Shown here piece by piece: positions 15,368 to 24,556 of a DNA stretch of 64,000 nt. How positions within the stretch are numbered: position 1 is the first letter of the stretch; every line of letters begins with the position of its first letter. Made by a program: the position numbers and the translations under genes. Below the pieces are notes generated by a model, which was not told the DNA's origin, did not search any database, and saw only the letters and a list, made by a program, of their open reading frames with translations. Location: assembly GCA_022072405.1 (NCBI GenBank), contig JAJVHX010000018.1:62001-126000 (forward strand), in the 5' to 3' direction. This DNA is from Phycisphaerae bacterium (lineage in GTDB: Bacteria > Planctomycetota > Phycisphaerae > UBA1845 > CAIVHJ01).

Positions 15368-16903
15368 CTATTCAAAAGTCAGTTCCAGATTCTGGAACCA
15401 GATCAGCGCATCATCATTGACACCGGCCCGATCAAACGTCGCGGCGATATCCAGCCGCCCGTCACCATCAATATCCACCGCCTGCACACTATTAATCGGT
15501 GGATAGGGTGCCTCACCGCCGACACCCGCACCATCAGGAATGGCGGGGTCATCGATCACAAATTGCTCCGACCAGGGATCATAGGGTGATTGACCCAACG
15601 GGGTAAACCAGCGCAGACGTCCATCAGCCGCGGCCACCACATCCTGCTGGCCGTTGCCATCCACATCCGCGATGTCGAGCGCCGTCGGCACTAAATTATT
15701 ATATTGCACCAGATTATATACTTCCCAGGGAAACTGCTGGGCGGCCGGATTCTTCGGATGACGATACCACTTGATCAGCAGGTCACCCTTGGTCAGCCCG
15801 AGCATATCTTCAAACCCGTCGCCATCCAGATCACCAGTCTCGAAAAGGTCCAGGCCGGTGTCACTTTCACCGATGGGATGAAGCGTGGTCTGGGACCAGC
15901 CCTCCAAAGCCGTGCCCTCAGGAATCAGCGGATTATCCTGCCAGGTCAGATCGTAAGTCTTCGACTCCACGCGCAACACCACCACGTCCAGGTCCTCATC
16001 CAGATCGATATCGGACAGCCGAACCGCACCAATGTCCACAAAATCCAACTGCAGAATCAGTTTTTGCCAGGGGCGGATCACGTCGGCGGCGCAGGTGTCT
16101 GGTGCGCCGTCACCATCGGTATCGATGGTCGTCGAACCCACCAGCGTTTCATTGTCACGGATGGTGTTGTCTGCCGGATTAATCCACAGTTGTACTTCCT
16201 TGGTGGGTACTTCGTCATCATTACAGCCATTGAATCCCGCCAGCACATCGGGGAAGCCGTCAGCATTGACATCACCGACATCCAGCGAAGTATAACAGCG
16301 TTCGTTGCCATCCAGCCCGACCTCGGAAAAGGTGAAAGGCTCATCGCTGATCAACTCACAACGGAACAACTCCGTGAGATTAAAGCGCTGCCAGGCGAGC
16401 GCATCGGACGGATCCGGCGGGGCAAAGAGGATCAGTACTGAACACTGCTGATTGGCGCATTGATCGAAGGGATTAAAGCCGTTGTCCTGGGCGGCGACGA
16501 TGATATCGAGATTGCCGTCCTGATCGATGTCGGCGACATCCAGTTGGCTGACGCGCATGATCGGCCCGGAACCGGCCACGCTGAAGCTGTTGAAGCTGAT
16601 CGATCCGTCGGCATTGCGTTGCTGCAGGTGTACCTGGATCGGCTGCGATTCATAGGCGGCGGTCACCAGATCAACCAGTCCGTCGCCATTCATGTCGGCG
16701 TTGACCACCTGGTTGAATCCGGCGGTATCTTCCGTGGTAGGGTCCACCTGCCGCGCCGGCCATTCGATCAGTTCGCCGGGCGGAGGTTCGTTACCACCCC
16801 CTCCGGAACTGCCGCTGATATTCAGTGTGGGGCAGCCGCTCAATAGCCACAGGCTGCTCAGTACCAGTACCGACCCCATGAACGATCGCACGCAATGGGA
16901 CAT
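15368..16903 (-). CDS. FG-GAP/VCBS-repeat lipoprotein
   Basis: A 511-residue surface lipoprotein. The start at 16903 gives a lipoprotein signal (MSHCVRSFMGSVLV, lipobox LLSGC) followed by a Gly/Ser/Pro-rich linker; an upstream ATG in the same frame would add a non-signal stretch. The body consists of repeats of the integrin-like FG-GAP type with calcium-binding cores, for example DMNGDGLVDLVTAAY, DIDQDGNLDIIVAAQ, DVNADGFPDVLAGF, DLDEDLDVVVLR, DLDGDGFEDMLGL, DVDGNGQQDVVAAA and DIDGDGRLDIAATF. These suggest a beta-propeller. The binding partner is unknown. It has its own terminator and no obvious operon partner. Confidence 0.88.
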   Translation of the reverse strand: MSHCVRSFMGSVLVLSSLWLLSGCPTLNISGSSGGGGNEPPPGELIEWPARQVDPTTEDTAGFNQVVNADMNGDGLVDLVTAAYESQPIQVHLQQRNADGSISFNSFSVAGSGPIMRVSQLDVADIDQDGNLDIIVAAQDNGFNPFDQCANQQCSVLILFAPPDPSDALAWQRFNLTELFRCELISDEPFTFSEVGLDGNERCYTSLDVGDVNADGFPDVLAGFNGCNDDEVPTKEVQLWINPADNTIRDNETLVGSTTIDTDGDGAPDTCAADVIRPWQKLILQLDFVDIGAVRLSDIDLDEDLDVVVLRVESKTYDLTWQDNPLIPEGTALEGWSQTTLHPIGESDTGLDLFETGDLDGDGFEDMLGLTKGDLLIKWYRHPKNPAAQQFPWEVYNLVQYNNLVPTALDIADVDGNGQQDVVAAADGRLRWFTPLGQSPYDPWSEQFVIDDPAIPDGAGVGGEAPYPPINSVQAVDIDGDGRLDIAATFDRAGVNDDALIWFQNLELTFE

Positions 16904-17130
16904 AGCGCAACTCCGCTGATGAGACCCTGAAGATGTCAGATGTTCGACCGCGCCCCGGCAGCACCGGGTAGCTACATGTCTTATACATATCGGCGAGCCG
17001 CTTAACCCCGCACCACCAAACTTTAGCCCGCTACAGGAGAATATCCAACCGCAACTCGACCCTAACACATCGATTTCACAAAATGATTCACCAGAGACAA
17101 TTAGTATATAACTGAATATACAATAAATAG
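16904..17130. other. Intergenic region upstream of the FG-GAP lipoprotein
   Basis: About 230 bp between two minus-strand genes; AT-rich in its last 60 bases. It should carry the lipoprotein gene's promoter. No repeat of the families seen elsewhere is present and no frame is convincing. Confidence 0.35.
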
Positions 17131-18675
17131 TTATGTGGTTTTATCGCAGCATGATTTCACCCGAAATAACAGAATGGCTACCGTCATCGCCCAGAAAGGC
17201 ATGTACATCAGATGGTAGCGCGGCTGAGCCTGAAAGACGGTATGTATTACGAAACCAAGCAGAAAAATCAGCAGCACATAACCGAGGTGCGGATGAGCAG
17301 CCAGCCGGCGGGCCACGCGGCGGATCCAGATCAGCGGCAGCAGCATCAGCACCAGGTAGTAACCGTTACTGAGGGTCAAGGTGCCGGCCTTGAGCAGTTC
17401 CGGCAGGCGGGAAGGCTGCGGCCAAATGGCCTGGTAACCCTCGAGCCAAGCCACACAGTTATCCGAACCCCAGTTATGAATCGGTTTATCGATGAACCAG
17501 ATTTTCATCGATCCCAGCGGATCAGCCGTTATCGCCTTCCAGAACAGCTTTTTACAGGTCGCATCAAAAATCAGTTCATCCGACGCAGCGTCAGCCCCGA
17601 CCAGATCAATCACTTCCTGATCCAGGCGGCTGGCGTATACTCCTCCGCCACCGGCTGCCACACCTGAATAAATATTCATACCGGAATTGTTCATCAGCGG
17701 CACGATCTGGCCAAAGAGGTGATAGTTGCGAATATTCCAAGGCAACAGAAAACAGAGTATCCCTGCCGTAAAGGCACCTATCCGCCACCAAGCCCGCGGA
17801 CCTTTAATGCGGAACAGGATCCACCACACGACCATAACCCCCGCCACCAGCAGCAACGGCGGCCGGGTCAATATTCCAAAACCCATCAATAGGCCCGCTA
17901 TTGCCCATCGCCACGCCGAACCCGGTTTGTTTACCGACTCGGGCAGTACCACCATGGCGAGGAGCATCAAGGCCATGGTCAGGTCGTCGTAACTGAAAAT
18001 ATCGAGATGAAACGTGCGCGCCGGCCAAGCCACCAGCAGCAACAACCCGACGGCAGCAACCCGCTGACCGAATTGGCGCCGAAGCCAGAACCAGCCGCAA
18101 TATTCCGTCAGCGCGGCGAGCAATACCGAAGCCATTTTGGCGGCGAACCAGGAATAGCCAAAAAGTGCGTATACCCCAGCCAGCAACATCGGGTAGCCGG
18201 GCGGCCAATAAGCGTAATTTTTGCCGTTGTAATATTGGCCGGTTTCGAGCAACGATCGGGCCAAGCTCTCATAACAGGCCCCGTCACTATAGGCCGGTGT
18301 GGGCACCAGGATAATCCAGAGCGTGCGGATTACTGTCACCGCTACGAGGAGCAGCAGCACCCGACCGGGTCGGCGAAACCACATCGCCAGAGCACGCAAC
18401 TGTCGCCGAACCGAAGGCCAAACCCACAACAGCAGCAAAGCAGCCACGCCCAAACCATGACCCGCCCCATATACCAGGCCCGACTTCAATCCATCCGCCG
18501 CTTTGAGTTGGATATAGCCGATCGAACCCCAGATCACCGCCAGTATCACATACCAGAAGCCCAATGCCGCCAGACGATTGATCTGCCGAATAACCCACTC
18601 ACGCCAGGCAGCTGCCTGCGGAACATTTCCCGACCAGCCCAGAGGCAGGGAACCCAGTTGTGGTTGAATCGCCAT
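17131..18675 (-). CDS. ArnT/PMT-type membrane glycosyltransferase 1
   Basis: A 514-residue polytopic membrane protein of the GT39/GT83-like superfamily (PMT_2). After two or three N-terminal helices comes the periplasmic catalytic loop block TPAYSDGACYESLARSLLETGQYY with its Asp. Then follow YWPPGYPMLLAGVYALFG and about ten helices, with the TRPPLLLVAG block near the middle. Such enzymes move a sugar from a polyprenyl-phosphate carrier to lipid or protein acceptors outside the membrane. I begin it at ATG 18675; the longer upstream frame lacks membrane character and would overlap the divergent gene. It is transcribed away from a second member of the family, 140 bp apart. Confidence 0.8.
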   Translation of the reverse strand: MAIQPQLGSLPLGWSGNVPQAAAWREWVIRQINRLAALGFWYVILAVIWGSIGYIQLKAADGLKSGLVYGAGHGLGVAALLLLWVWPSVRRQLRALAMWFRRPGRVLLLLVAVTVIRTLWIILVPTPAYSDGACYESLARSLLETGQYYNGKNYAYWPPGYPMLLAGVYALFGYSWFAAKMASVLLAALTEYCGWFWLRRQFGQRVAAVGLLLLVAWPARTFHLDIFSYDDLTMALMLLAMVVLPESVNKPGSAWRWAIAGLLMGFGILTRPPLLLVAGVMVVWWILFRIKGPRAWWRIGAFTAGILCFLLPWNIRNYHLFGQIVPLMNNSGMNIYSGVAAGGGGVYASRLDQEVIDLVGADAASDELIFDATCKKLFWKAITADPLGSMKIWFIDKPIHNWGSDNCVAWLEGYQAIWPQPSRLPELLKAGTLTLSNGYYLVLMLLPLIWIRRVARRLAAHPHLGYVLLIFLLGFVIHTVFQAQPRYHLMYMPFWAMTVAILLFRVKSCCDKTT

Positions 18676-18815
18676 AAACTGAAATACCTCACGCGTTTTA
18701 TCGGTTCTGTCACCGCAGAAGTGCAGCTTGCGAATTTTGAAAGATTGACGCTGACCACTACCGCCAAATCGTCCGATAATAATGGCTATCTCAATAACAC
18801 CCGGCGAGCTATTGG

Positions 18816-20381
18816 ATGCAGACGGTAACAGGGCAACGTTACTTAAGATTTCTGGTGCTGGTTGGTGCGGCGGCGATGCTGCTGGCGACCAGTATTGAAG
18901 CGGTGCGGGCGGTCCGGCTGGAATCGAAGATCTTTGCTTTGCCGGTGATAGCGGGATTGACTGCGGCATGGATGAGCCGGAAGCAGTTGCCTGCACTGCT
19001 GGACCGACTGTTGCACGTGTGCAGTCGGCCAGTCGTTGGCTGGGCGATGCTGCTGTTGCCCACGGTGGTGCAGATTTTATTTGCGACCTGGCTCGATCCG
19101 CAGCCGGCCAGCGACTATGGCGCCTACTGGTGGCAGGCGAGTCATTTGCGAGCGACCGGTGAATATCGATATCCCGCCACTTTCGGCGAATTACAGGTGG
19201 CCCATAAGACCCCGGGCATGGCCATCTACCTGGCTGCCATCCAACTGCTCTTCGGTGAAACGGTCGGGGCGGCGCGGATGATGAATATCCTGCTGGTGCT
19301 GCTGAGCAATCTGCTGATGTGGCGACTGGCAACGAAAATCTATTCACCAGGTTCCAGGCATGATCAAACTGAGAACGGTAGCTTCACGCAGGCTGAAGCC
19401 TGCGGCTCTTTGAATGCTGATAGCAGCTTTTGCGTTTCCTCTGCGGCATTGCTGGTGACGTTGCTCTATGCGTATTGGCCGTCGCGCTGGTTCGCTGCGC
19501 TGCTGCTGGGTTATGACGCGCTGCTGGGTGTTCTGCTGGTAAGCAGTTGGTATCTGCTGGTTCGTTCGACAACTCGACCCGTCGCTGCTTCATTCGTATC
19601 AGGATTATTGCTGGGGGCGGCCATTCTGGTGCGACCTTCGGCGCTGCTGCTTATTCCGGTCACACTGCTGGCCAGCGTGTCGCGTGCGGGATTGCTGCCG
19701 GGTCGAGCCATGCTCATCCGCCGCTGGGGTGGGGTGATGGTCGGAGTCGCATTGCTGCTGACGCCCTGGCTGGTGCGCAATCTGTTTCTATTGGGACAGC
19801 CGGTGCTTTCGACCCAGGCGGGAGTGAGTTTTTACCGCAGCTTTCATCCGCAGGCGGGACGTTACTACACCAACGCCGGTTATGCGGAGCTGCATCGGCT
19901 TGCGGGCGGCGATGAGTTGCAGATGCATCTGCTGGGCTGGCGGGAGGGCGGGAGATTCATTCAGGCAGATCCGGTGGCGGCCATGGGACGGGTGGCGCGC
20001 AAATGGTACACGCTGCTGGAAAGCGACCATGAACCGGCGGGGCTGGTGTGTGATGCGCCGGGGCGAGCGCTGCCGGCGGCCGTGCGCAAAATTATTCGCT
20101 CCCTCAGCGCCGGCGGCTGCGATCTGTTTTTTGTCTGGTTGAATGGCGCGGTGGTGCTGGCGATCCTCCTGAGAAATAAGTCCGCGGAGGTTAAAACCCG
20201 CGGCTCGGTATATGTCGAGGAAAATATTTCTTACCTGCAAGGGTGGGTGGCGTTGTTCGCCATCATCAGCGGACTGGTCGTCCATGGATTATTAGAATCC
20301 CAACCCCGTTATATGTTGATGTATCAATGTTATTGGGTAGTGCTGGCGGGTTGGATCATCGCAGAGCAGCCGCATGAGTAG
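18816..20381 (+). CDS. ArnT/PMT-type membrane glycosyltransferase 2, with two repeat-coded insertions
   Basis: A 521-residue polytopic protein of the same superfamily as its divergent neighbour. The loop block LDPQPASDYGAYWWQASHLRA carries the family Asp, followed by HKTPGMAIYLAAIQLLFG and RPSALLLIPVTLLA. Two segments interrupt the hydrophobic pattern: about residues 180-210 (around TQAEACGSL) and about 453-470 (around SAEVKTRGS). Both are encoded by family A palindromic repeats that keep the frame open and fall in loops between helices. Apart from these the protein is normal, so it may be functional. No strong Shine-Dalgarno is visible before ATG 18816. The acceptor and sugar are unknown. 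Confidence 0.78.
   Translation: MQTVTGQRYLRFLVLVGAAAMLLATSIEAVRAVRLESKIFALPVIAGLTAAWMSRKQLPALLDRLLHVCSRPVVGWAMLLLPTVVQILFATWLDPQPASDYGAYWWQASHLRATGEYRYPATFGELQVAHKTPGMAIYLAAIQLLFGETVGAARMMNILLVLLSNLLMWRLATKIYSPGSRHDQTENGSFTQAEACGSLNADSSFCVSSAALLVTLLYAYWPSRWFAALLLGYDALLGVLLVSSWYLLVRSTTRPVAASFVSGLLLGAAILVRPSALLLIPVTLLASVSRAGLLPGRAMLIRRWGGVMVGVALLLTPWLVRNLFLLGQPVLSTQAGVSFYRSFHPQAGRYYTNAGYAELHRLAGGDELQMHLLGWREGGRFIQADPVAAMGRVARKWYTLLESDHEPAGLVCDAPGRALPAAVRKIIRSLSAGGCDLFFVWLNGAVVLAILLRNKSAEVKTRGSVYVEENISYLQGWVALFAIISGLVVHGLLESQPRYMLMYQCYWVVLAGWIIAEQPHE
19387..19415 (+). repeat. Family A core inside the glycosyltransferase gene, copy 1
   Basis: CGCAGGCTGAAGCCTGCG is a perfect palindromic stem, followed by GCTCTTTGAAT, the family's right flank. 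It is read in frame as Q-A-E-A-C-G-S-L-N. The outer TGGTTTC end is not recognisable. Confidence 0.85.
20182..20206 (+). repeat. Family A core inside the glycosyltransferase gene, copy 2
   Basis: CCGCGGAGGTTAAAACCCGCGG followed by CTC. Imperfect left arm, intact right arm CCCGCGGCTC. Read as A-E-V-K-T-R-G-S, the same frame as the copy at 19387. Confidence 0.78.
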
Positions 20382-20415
20382 CCGTCTCCTCAAATCCCCT
20401 CTATGATAATAAATT

Positions 20416-21759
20416 ATGGCGGAATTGACGCGTACAGAACTGGCGGTGCAGTCGGAGCGGGCGTTGCTCGTGGGCGTGCTGCTGCCCGATTCGCAGGCGG
20501 ACCCATACAATCCGCTGGGCGAGCTGGATCGGCTGGCCAAAACCGCCGGAGCGGAGGTGGTCGATTATATCGTGCAGCGGCGCGACCGGGTGGACCCCGC
20601 CTATTACATCGGCTCGGGCAAGGCGGAAGAAATCCGCGAACGGGCCCAGGCCAGCGAGGCCACGCTGGTGATTTTCGATAACGATCTCTCGCCGGGGCAG
20701 ATCCGCGAACTGGAGCAGTTGATCGGCTGCAAGATACTCGATCGCAGCGAATTGATTCTTGATATCTTTGCGGCACGGGCCCGCACTCACCAAGCCAAGC
20801 TGCAGGTGGAACTGGCCCAGCTGGAATATACAGCCCCTCGATTGCGCGGCATGTGGACCCACCTGGAGCGGATCGCCGGAGCGGGCGGGGCGAGCGGCGC
20901 GGGCATGGTCGGCGGTATCGGCACGCGCGGACCGGGCGAACGGCAGATCGAGATCGACCGCCGCCTGGTGAGTAAACGCATCTCTATCCTGAAGGATCGG
21001 CTGGCGGAGATCGACCAGCGCAAACAGCGCGAAGTGCGTTCGCGCGGTCATGAATTCACCCTCTCCCTGGTGGGTTACACCAATTCCGGAAAAAGCACGC
21101 TGTTAAATGCGCTGACCGGCGCGGGGACGTTGACGCAGGATAAACTTTTCAGCACGCTGGACACGCTCACACGTCAATGGAAACTGAGCGGCGGGCAGGT
21201 GGCGCTGGTCAGCGACACGGTCGGTTTTGTGCGTGATCTGCCGCATCACCTGGTGGCTTCATTCCGGGCGACGCTGGAAGAGGCGCTGCACGCCGACCTG
21301 CTGCTGCATGTGGTGGATGTGGCGGGACGCAATGCCGAACGGGAAATGAACGCCGTCAACCGGGTGCTGACGGAACTGGGCTGTACCGACCAGCCGACGC
21401 TGGTGTTATTGAATAAAATCGACGCGGTGCAGAACCCCGCCGAACTCCAGATCATCGAAAGTCGCGTGCAGCCGACGTTACGGATATCGGCCCGATCCGG
21501 GGACGGTCTCGCCGAATTACACGACCTGGTGCTCGATAAAATCCGCCTGCGGGCCCGTGACGTGACCATTCGTATCGGACCGGGCAACGGGCGGGCGCTG
21601 GCTTTTCTCGATAAACATGCCCAGGTACTCGACCGAAAATATTATGACGACGCCATCGAGCTGGCGGTGCGCATCAGCCCCAGCCATCTGAACCAGCTGC
21701 AAAGCCGCATCGACGGCATCGAAATTCTCACGGTAAGCACGACCGACAACCGGCCATAG
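20416..21759 (+). CDS. hflX: Ribosome-associated GTPase HflX
   Basis: A 447-residue GTPase. The N-terminal domain shows the HflX signature (YYIGSGKAEEI, then VIFDNDLSPGQIRELE, then ILDRSELILDIFAARA, then LAQLEYTAPRLRGMW). Then comes the Gly-rich GGIGTRGPGERQIEIDRR linker and a G domain with G1 GYTNSGKST (about residue 220), G3 DTVGFVRDLP and G4 LNKID. HflX splits stalled or stress-arrested 70S ribosomes. Length and motif order are normal. The start has only a weak upstream purine stretch. It follows the glycosyltransferase gene by 34 bp and precedes an exported peptidase gene by 24 bp, so it may share a transcript. Confidence 0.97.
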   Translation: MAELTRTELAVQSERALLVGVLLPDSQADPYNPLGELDRLAKTAGAEVVDYIVQRRDRVDPAYYIGSGKAEEIRERAQASEATLVIFDNDLSPGQIRELEQLIGCKILDRSELILDIFAARARTHQAKLQVELAQLEYTAPRLRGMWTHLERIAGAGGASGAGMVGGIGTRGPGERQIEIDRRLVSKRISILKDRLAEIDQRKQREVRSRGHEFTLSLVGYTNSGKSTLLNALTGAGTLTQDKLFSTLDTLTRQWKLSGGQVALVSDTVGFVRDLPHHLVASFRATLEEALHADLLLHVVDVAGRNAEREMNAVNRVLTELGCTDQPTLVLLNKIDAVQNPAELQIIESRVQPTLRISARSGDGLAELHDLVLDKIRLRARDVTIRIGPGNGRALAFLDKHAQVLDRKYYDDAIELAVRISPSHLNQLQSRIDGIEILTVSTTDNRP

Positions 21760-21783
21760 ACAACAGCTCTCTGCGAGATAGCG

Positions 21784-23124
21784 ATGCGTTGCACAACGAT
21801 CATGGTCCTGTTTCTCTGGCCAAGTGCCGCCACACTCAGCGCCGATGATGGGCGGAAAGTGTCGGTGACGCTGAAGCTGCTGGCAGGCGGAGAGGCGGCC
21901 GGACTGGTCAGCGAGTATGACGATCAGGGGCTGGTGCTGCTCCAGCAGGGCATACCCAAGACGATCTGCTGGGATATCGTCACGACGAATTCAGCCTATC
22001 AGGCGCGGAGGAAAATTCTCACCAGTGCCCGAGGCAGTGAAAAAAACCTGACCGCGGAGGATCATTTTCAACTCGGTTTGTTTCTCGCCAGACGCAACGA
22101 ATACAGCAGCGCCACCGCCGAATTCAACAAAGCCAAAGCCCGTGACCCAAGCTATGAAGCGCGCATCCAGCAAGCCTGGCGGGAGATTCGCCGGGCCAAA
22201 GAACAGAATAAACCCCAAAACAACGACCGGATGATCCCGCAGCAAAACCAGACGGATGATCCGGGTGTGATCGGCGGCGGCCAGGCGGCGGAAGATGATC
22301 CGCGCTACCTGAAATTCACCGAGGACGAGCATCGCCGGGCCGTGCAGCTCTATCGCGAATTTGGTGAGAAGGTGCGGGAGCAATTGGCGCCCGACCTGGT
22401 GCTGCTGGAGACGCGAAATTTTCTGATCTGGACGGATTGGCCTGAAAGCACCCGCAACCAGATTCCCGACTGGGCGGAGCAGCTATACTCCGCCATGTGC
22501 GACCAGTTCGGATTCCCGCGCGACACGCCGATCTGGCGGGGCAAGTGCCCGATCTTCTGTTTCGCCAGCGAAAGCCGCTACCAGAAATTTGCTGATGAAC
22601 TGGATGACTATAACGCCGCCAGCGCGCTGGCCTATACGCGAACCATGAGTAATGGATATGCCCACGTGGTTTTGAGGCGACTGGGCAACAAACCGGCGGA
22701 GATCGATCAATTCGCCACCACCATGGTGCATGAGGCCAGTCACGCCTTCATGCACTGTTACCAGTCCCCCAGGAAGTTGCCCGCCTGGCTGGAGGAGGGT
22801 TTCGCGGAATACATCTCCGAACAGGTGATGGGCCCGCGCTGCCGCAGCGGTGAAAACGCCGCCCTGCTGGGCCGTTATTATGCCCAGAACAATCTCACCA
22901 TCGCCCCGCTCTTCACCTTTACCGATAGCCCGCCTGGCGAATGGTATCCGATTGCGCAGAGCGTGGTCACCTATCTGATCAGCCGGGATCGCGAAGCTTT
23001 TGTGCGGCTGCTCCAGGACCTGAAAAAAGGCGACAGCGTTGAAGACACCCTGGCCCGACATTATAAAGGGCTTTCCACCCGGACGCTGGAGGTGCAGTGG
23101 CGTGCCTGGGCCAGCCAGAAATAA
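21784..23124 (+). CDS. Exported HEASH metallopeptidase-like protein (DUF1570 style)
   Basis: A 446-residue protein with a signal peptide (about residues 1-20, TLSA cut region). An N-terminal beta-rich segment is followed by a TPR-like helical stretch (HFQLGLFLARRNEYSSATAEF). The C-terminal half has VHEASHAFMH (HEASH near residue 316), then PAWLEEGFAEY, which supplies the third zinc ligand in gluzincin-type peptidases, and VTYLISRDREAFVRLLQDL. Planctomycete genomes carry many such DUF1570-like proteins. The substrate is unknown. It is close behind hflX. Confidence 0.82.
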   Translation: MRCTTIMVLFLWPSAATLSADDGRKVSVTLKLLAGGEAAGLVSEYDDQGLVLLQQGIPKTICWDIVTTNSAYQARRKILTSARGSEKNLTAEDHFQLGLFLARRNEYSSATAEFNKAKARDPSYEARIQQAWREIRRAKEQNKPQNNDRMIPQQNQTDDPGVIGGGQAAEDDPRYLKFTEDEHRRAVQLYREFGEKVREQLAPDLVLLETRNFLIWTDWPESTRNQIPDWAEQLYSAMCDQFGFPRDTPIWRGKCPIFCFASESRYQKFADELDDYNAASALAYTRTMSNGYAHVVLRRLGNKPAEIDQFATTMVHEASHAFMHCYQSPRKLPAWLEEGFAEYISEQVMGPRCRSGENAALLGRYYAQNNLTIAPLFTFTDSPPGEWYPIAQSVVTYLISRDREAFVRLLQDLKKGDSVEDTLARHYKGLSTRTLEVQWRAWASQK

Positions 23125-23204
23125 TGAATAGTGAATGATGAATGAAGATTGTTTCCGATAAACAGCAAGATCCGTTCACAGGATAAACCGGTAGCAGAGA
23201 ACCC

Positions 23205-24401
23205 ATGGCCACACCCCTGAAAAAAATCATCTCGATCACGCTGCGGACTGTGGTGTGCGTGGCCGCGATGTACTGGGTGCTGAGCGAGGTAAGTCTGAAT
23301 GACTGGGCCCGCCTGCCCGATAACCGGGAGGTAACCATCACCAACTGGGCGGAGGTGGCCAACGATCCGCGGGTTGAAGATCCAGCCCAGATCGGCCAGG
23401 TGACCATACAGATTGATGCCGCTCCGGGGACCATTACACTGGGCGAACTGGCGAAAACCAGGGAAGGAACGCCCAATTTTCATATCGGTCTGAAGAGCGC
23501 CTGGCAAAGCAGCAATAAGCGTCTGATCCTGATCGCCCTGGTCATGTTCGGGCCGGTGATGCTGTTTCAGTCCATCCGATTTACCTGGATGATCCGGGCG
23601 CAGGATATCCCGCTGAGCTATTGGGAAGGCATCAAGCTGTCGTTTGCCGGAAATTTCATGAATTATATCGCCATCGGTTCTACCGGCGGGGATATTTTCA
23701 AAGCCTATTACGTCTCCACCCACACGAACCGTAAAACTGAAGCCGTGACCATGGTTTTTCTCGATCGGGCGGTCGGGCTGGTAAGCCTGATTCTGATCGC
23801 CGCGATCGCCATGCTGATGAAGCTGAATGACGAGCGGATGGCCCGCTGGTGGCCGGTGATCGGACTGCTGACCGCCGGGCTGCTGGTGGGCACGGTGGTG
23901 GTTTTTTCACGACGCGTTCGCGCTAAACTGCAAGTGGATCGCCTGATTGAAAAACTGCCCTTCTCCAGCCAGATCAAACGAATCGACGCCGCTACCACGC
24001 GGATGCGCGAACATGTACCGCTGCTGATCAGCGCTTTGCTGATTACGCTGCTGTTGCAGGGGTTGGCCATCGCCGCCATGACCGTGGCGGGTATCGGCCT
24101 GGGCATGCGCGATGATTCCGCACTGCTGCCCGGCTACTTCGCCTATCTGGCGATGGCTTTACTCGTCGCCGCCATTCCCGTCTCACCGCAGGGTTTTGGC
24201 ACCATGGATGGGGCGCTGCAGATTTTCTTCCGTGGTGTTTATGGCAACTATTCGCAGGTCCTCTTCCTGGGTTTTGCCATGCGCATCCTGCAGCTGATCT
24301 GGTCTCTGCCGGGCATTCTGGTGCCGATAACCGGAGCCCACCGTCCGAGTAAGGACAAAATCGCTGCCCTTCAAGCCCCCTCTCCCTCCAGTGAATCGTA
24401 A
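23205..24401 (+). CDS. Flippase-like integral membrane protein (UPF0104 / LPG synthase TM domain)
   Basis: A 398-residue protein of the lysylphosphatidylglycerol-synthase transmembrane family (AglD/MprF flippase-like). There is a first helix (residues 9-25), an extra soluble segment of about 70 residues (the hydrophilic part with NREVTITNWAEVANDP), then the usual helices starting IALVMFGPVMLFQSIRFTWM. Family blocks include YIAIGSTGGDIFKAYYV, VFLDRAVGLVSLI and AIPVSPQGFGTMDGAL. Such proteins are thought to flip or handle lipid-linked substrates. A neighbouring lipid-linked glycosyltransferase pair at 17-20 kb may be functionally related. The soluble insertion after helix 1 is unusual in length. 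Confidence 0.83.
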   Translation: MATPLKKIISITLRTVVCVAAMYWVLSEVSLNDWARLPDNREVTITNWAEVANDPRVEDPAQIGQVTIQIDAAPGTITLGELAKTREGTPNFHIGLKSAWQSSNKRLILIALVMFGPVMLFQSIRFTWMIRAQDIPLSYWEGIKLSFAGNFMNYIAIGSTGGDIFKAYYVSTHTNRKTEAVTMVFLDRAVGLVSLILIAAIAMLMKLNDERMARWWPVIGLLTAGLLVGTVVVFSRRVRAKLQVDRLIEKLPFSSQIKRIDAATTRMREHVPLLISALLITLLLQGLAIAAMTVAGIGLGMRDDSALLPGYFAYLAMALLVAAIPVSPQGFGTMDGALQIFFRGVYGNYSQVLFLGFAMRILQLIWSLPGILVPITGAHRPSKDKIAALQAPSPSSES

Positions 24402-24556
24402 ACTACCAACGGTTCCATTCCGCCACTTGGAATCCGGAGTTTCACCCGGGCGGTTCGCCGCCGACTGATCTCCGCTTCGACCTCACCCTGGAGTGAGGCC
24501 GACTCTTGGCGAAGGGGCGCAGTGTTCGAGCTGCGAAATGGGGAGTCGATTCTATA

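Noticed and set aside
18676..19347. Upstream extension of glycosyltransferase 1
   Set aside because: Pro/Ser/Arg-rich, overlaps the divergent glycosyltransferase gene in antisense and carries no membrane helices.
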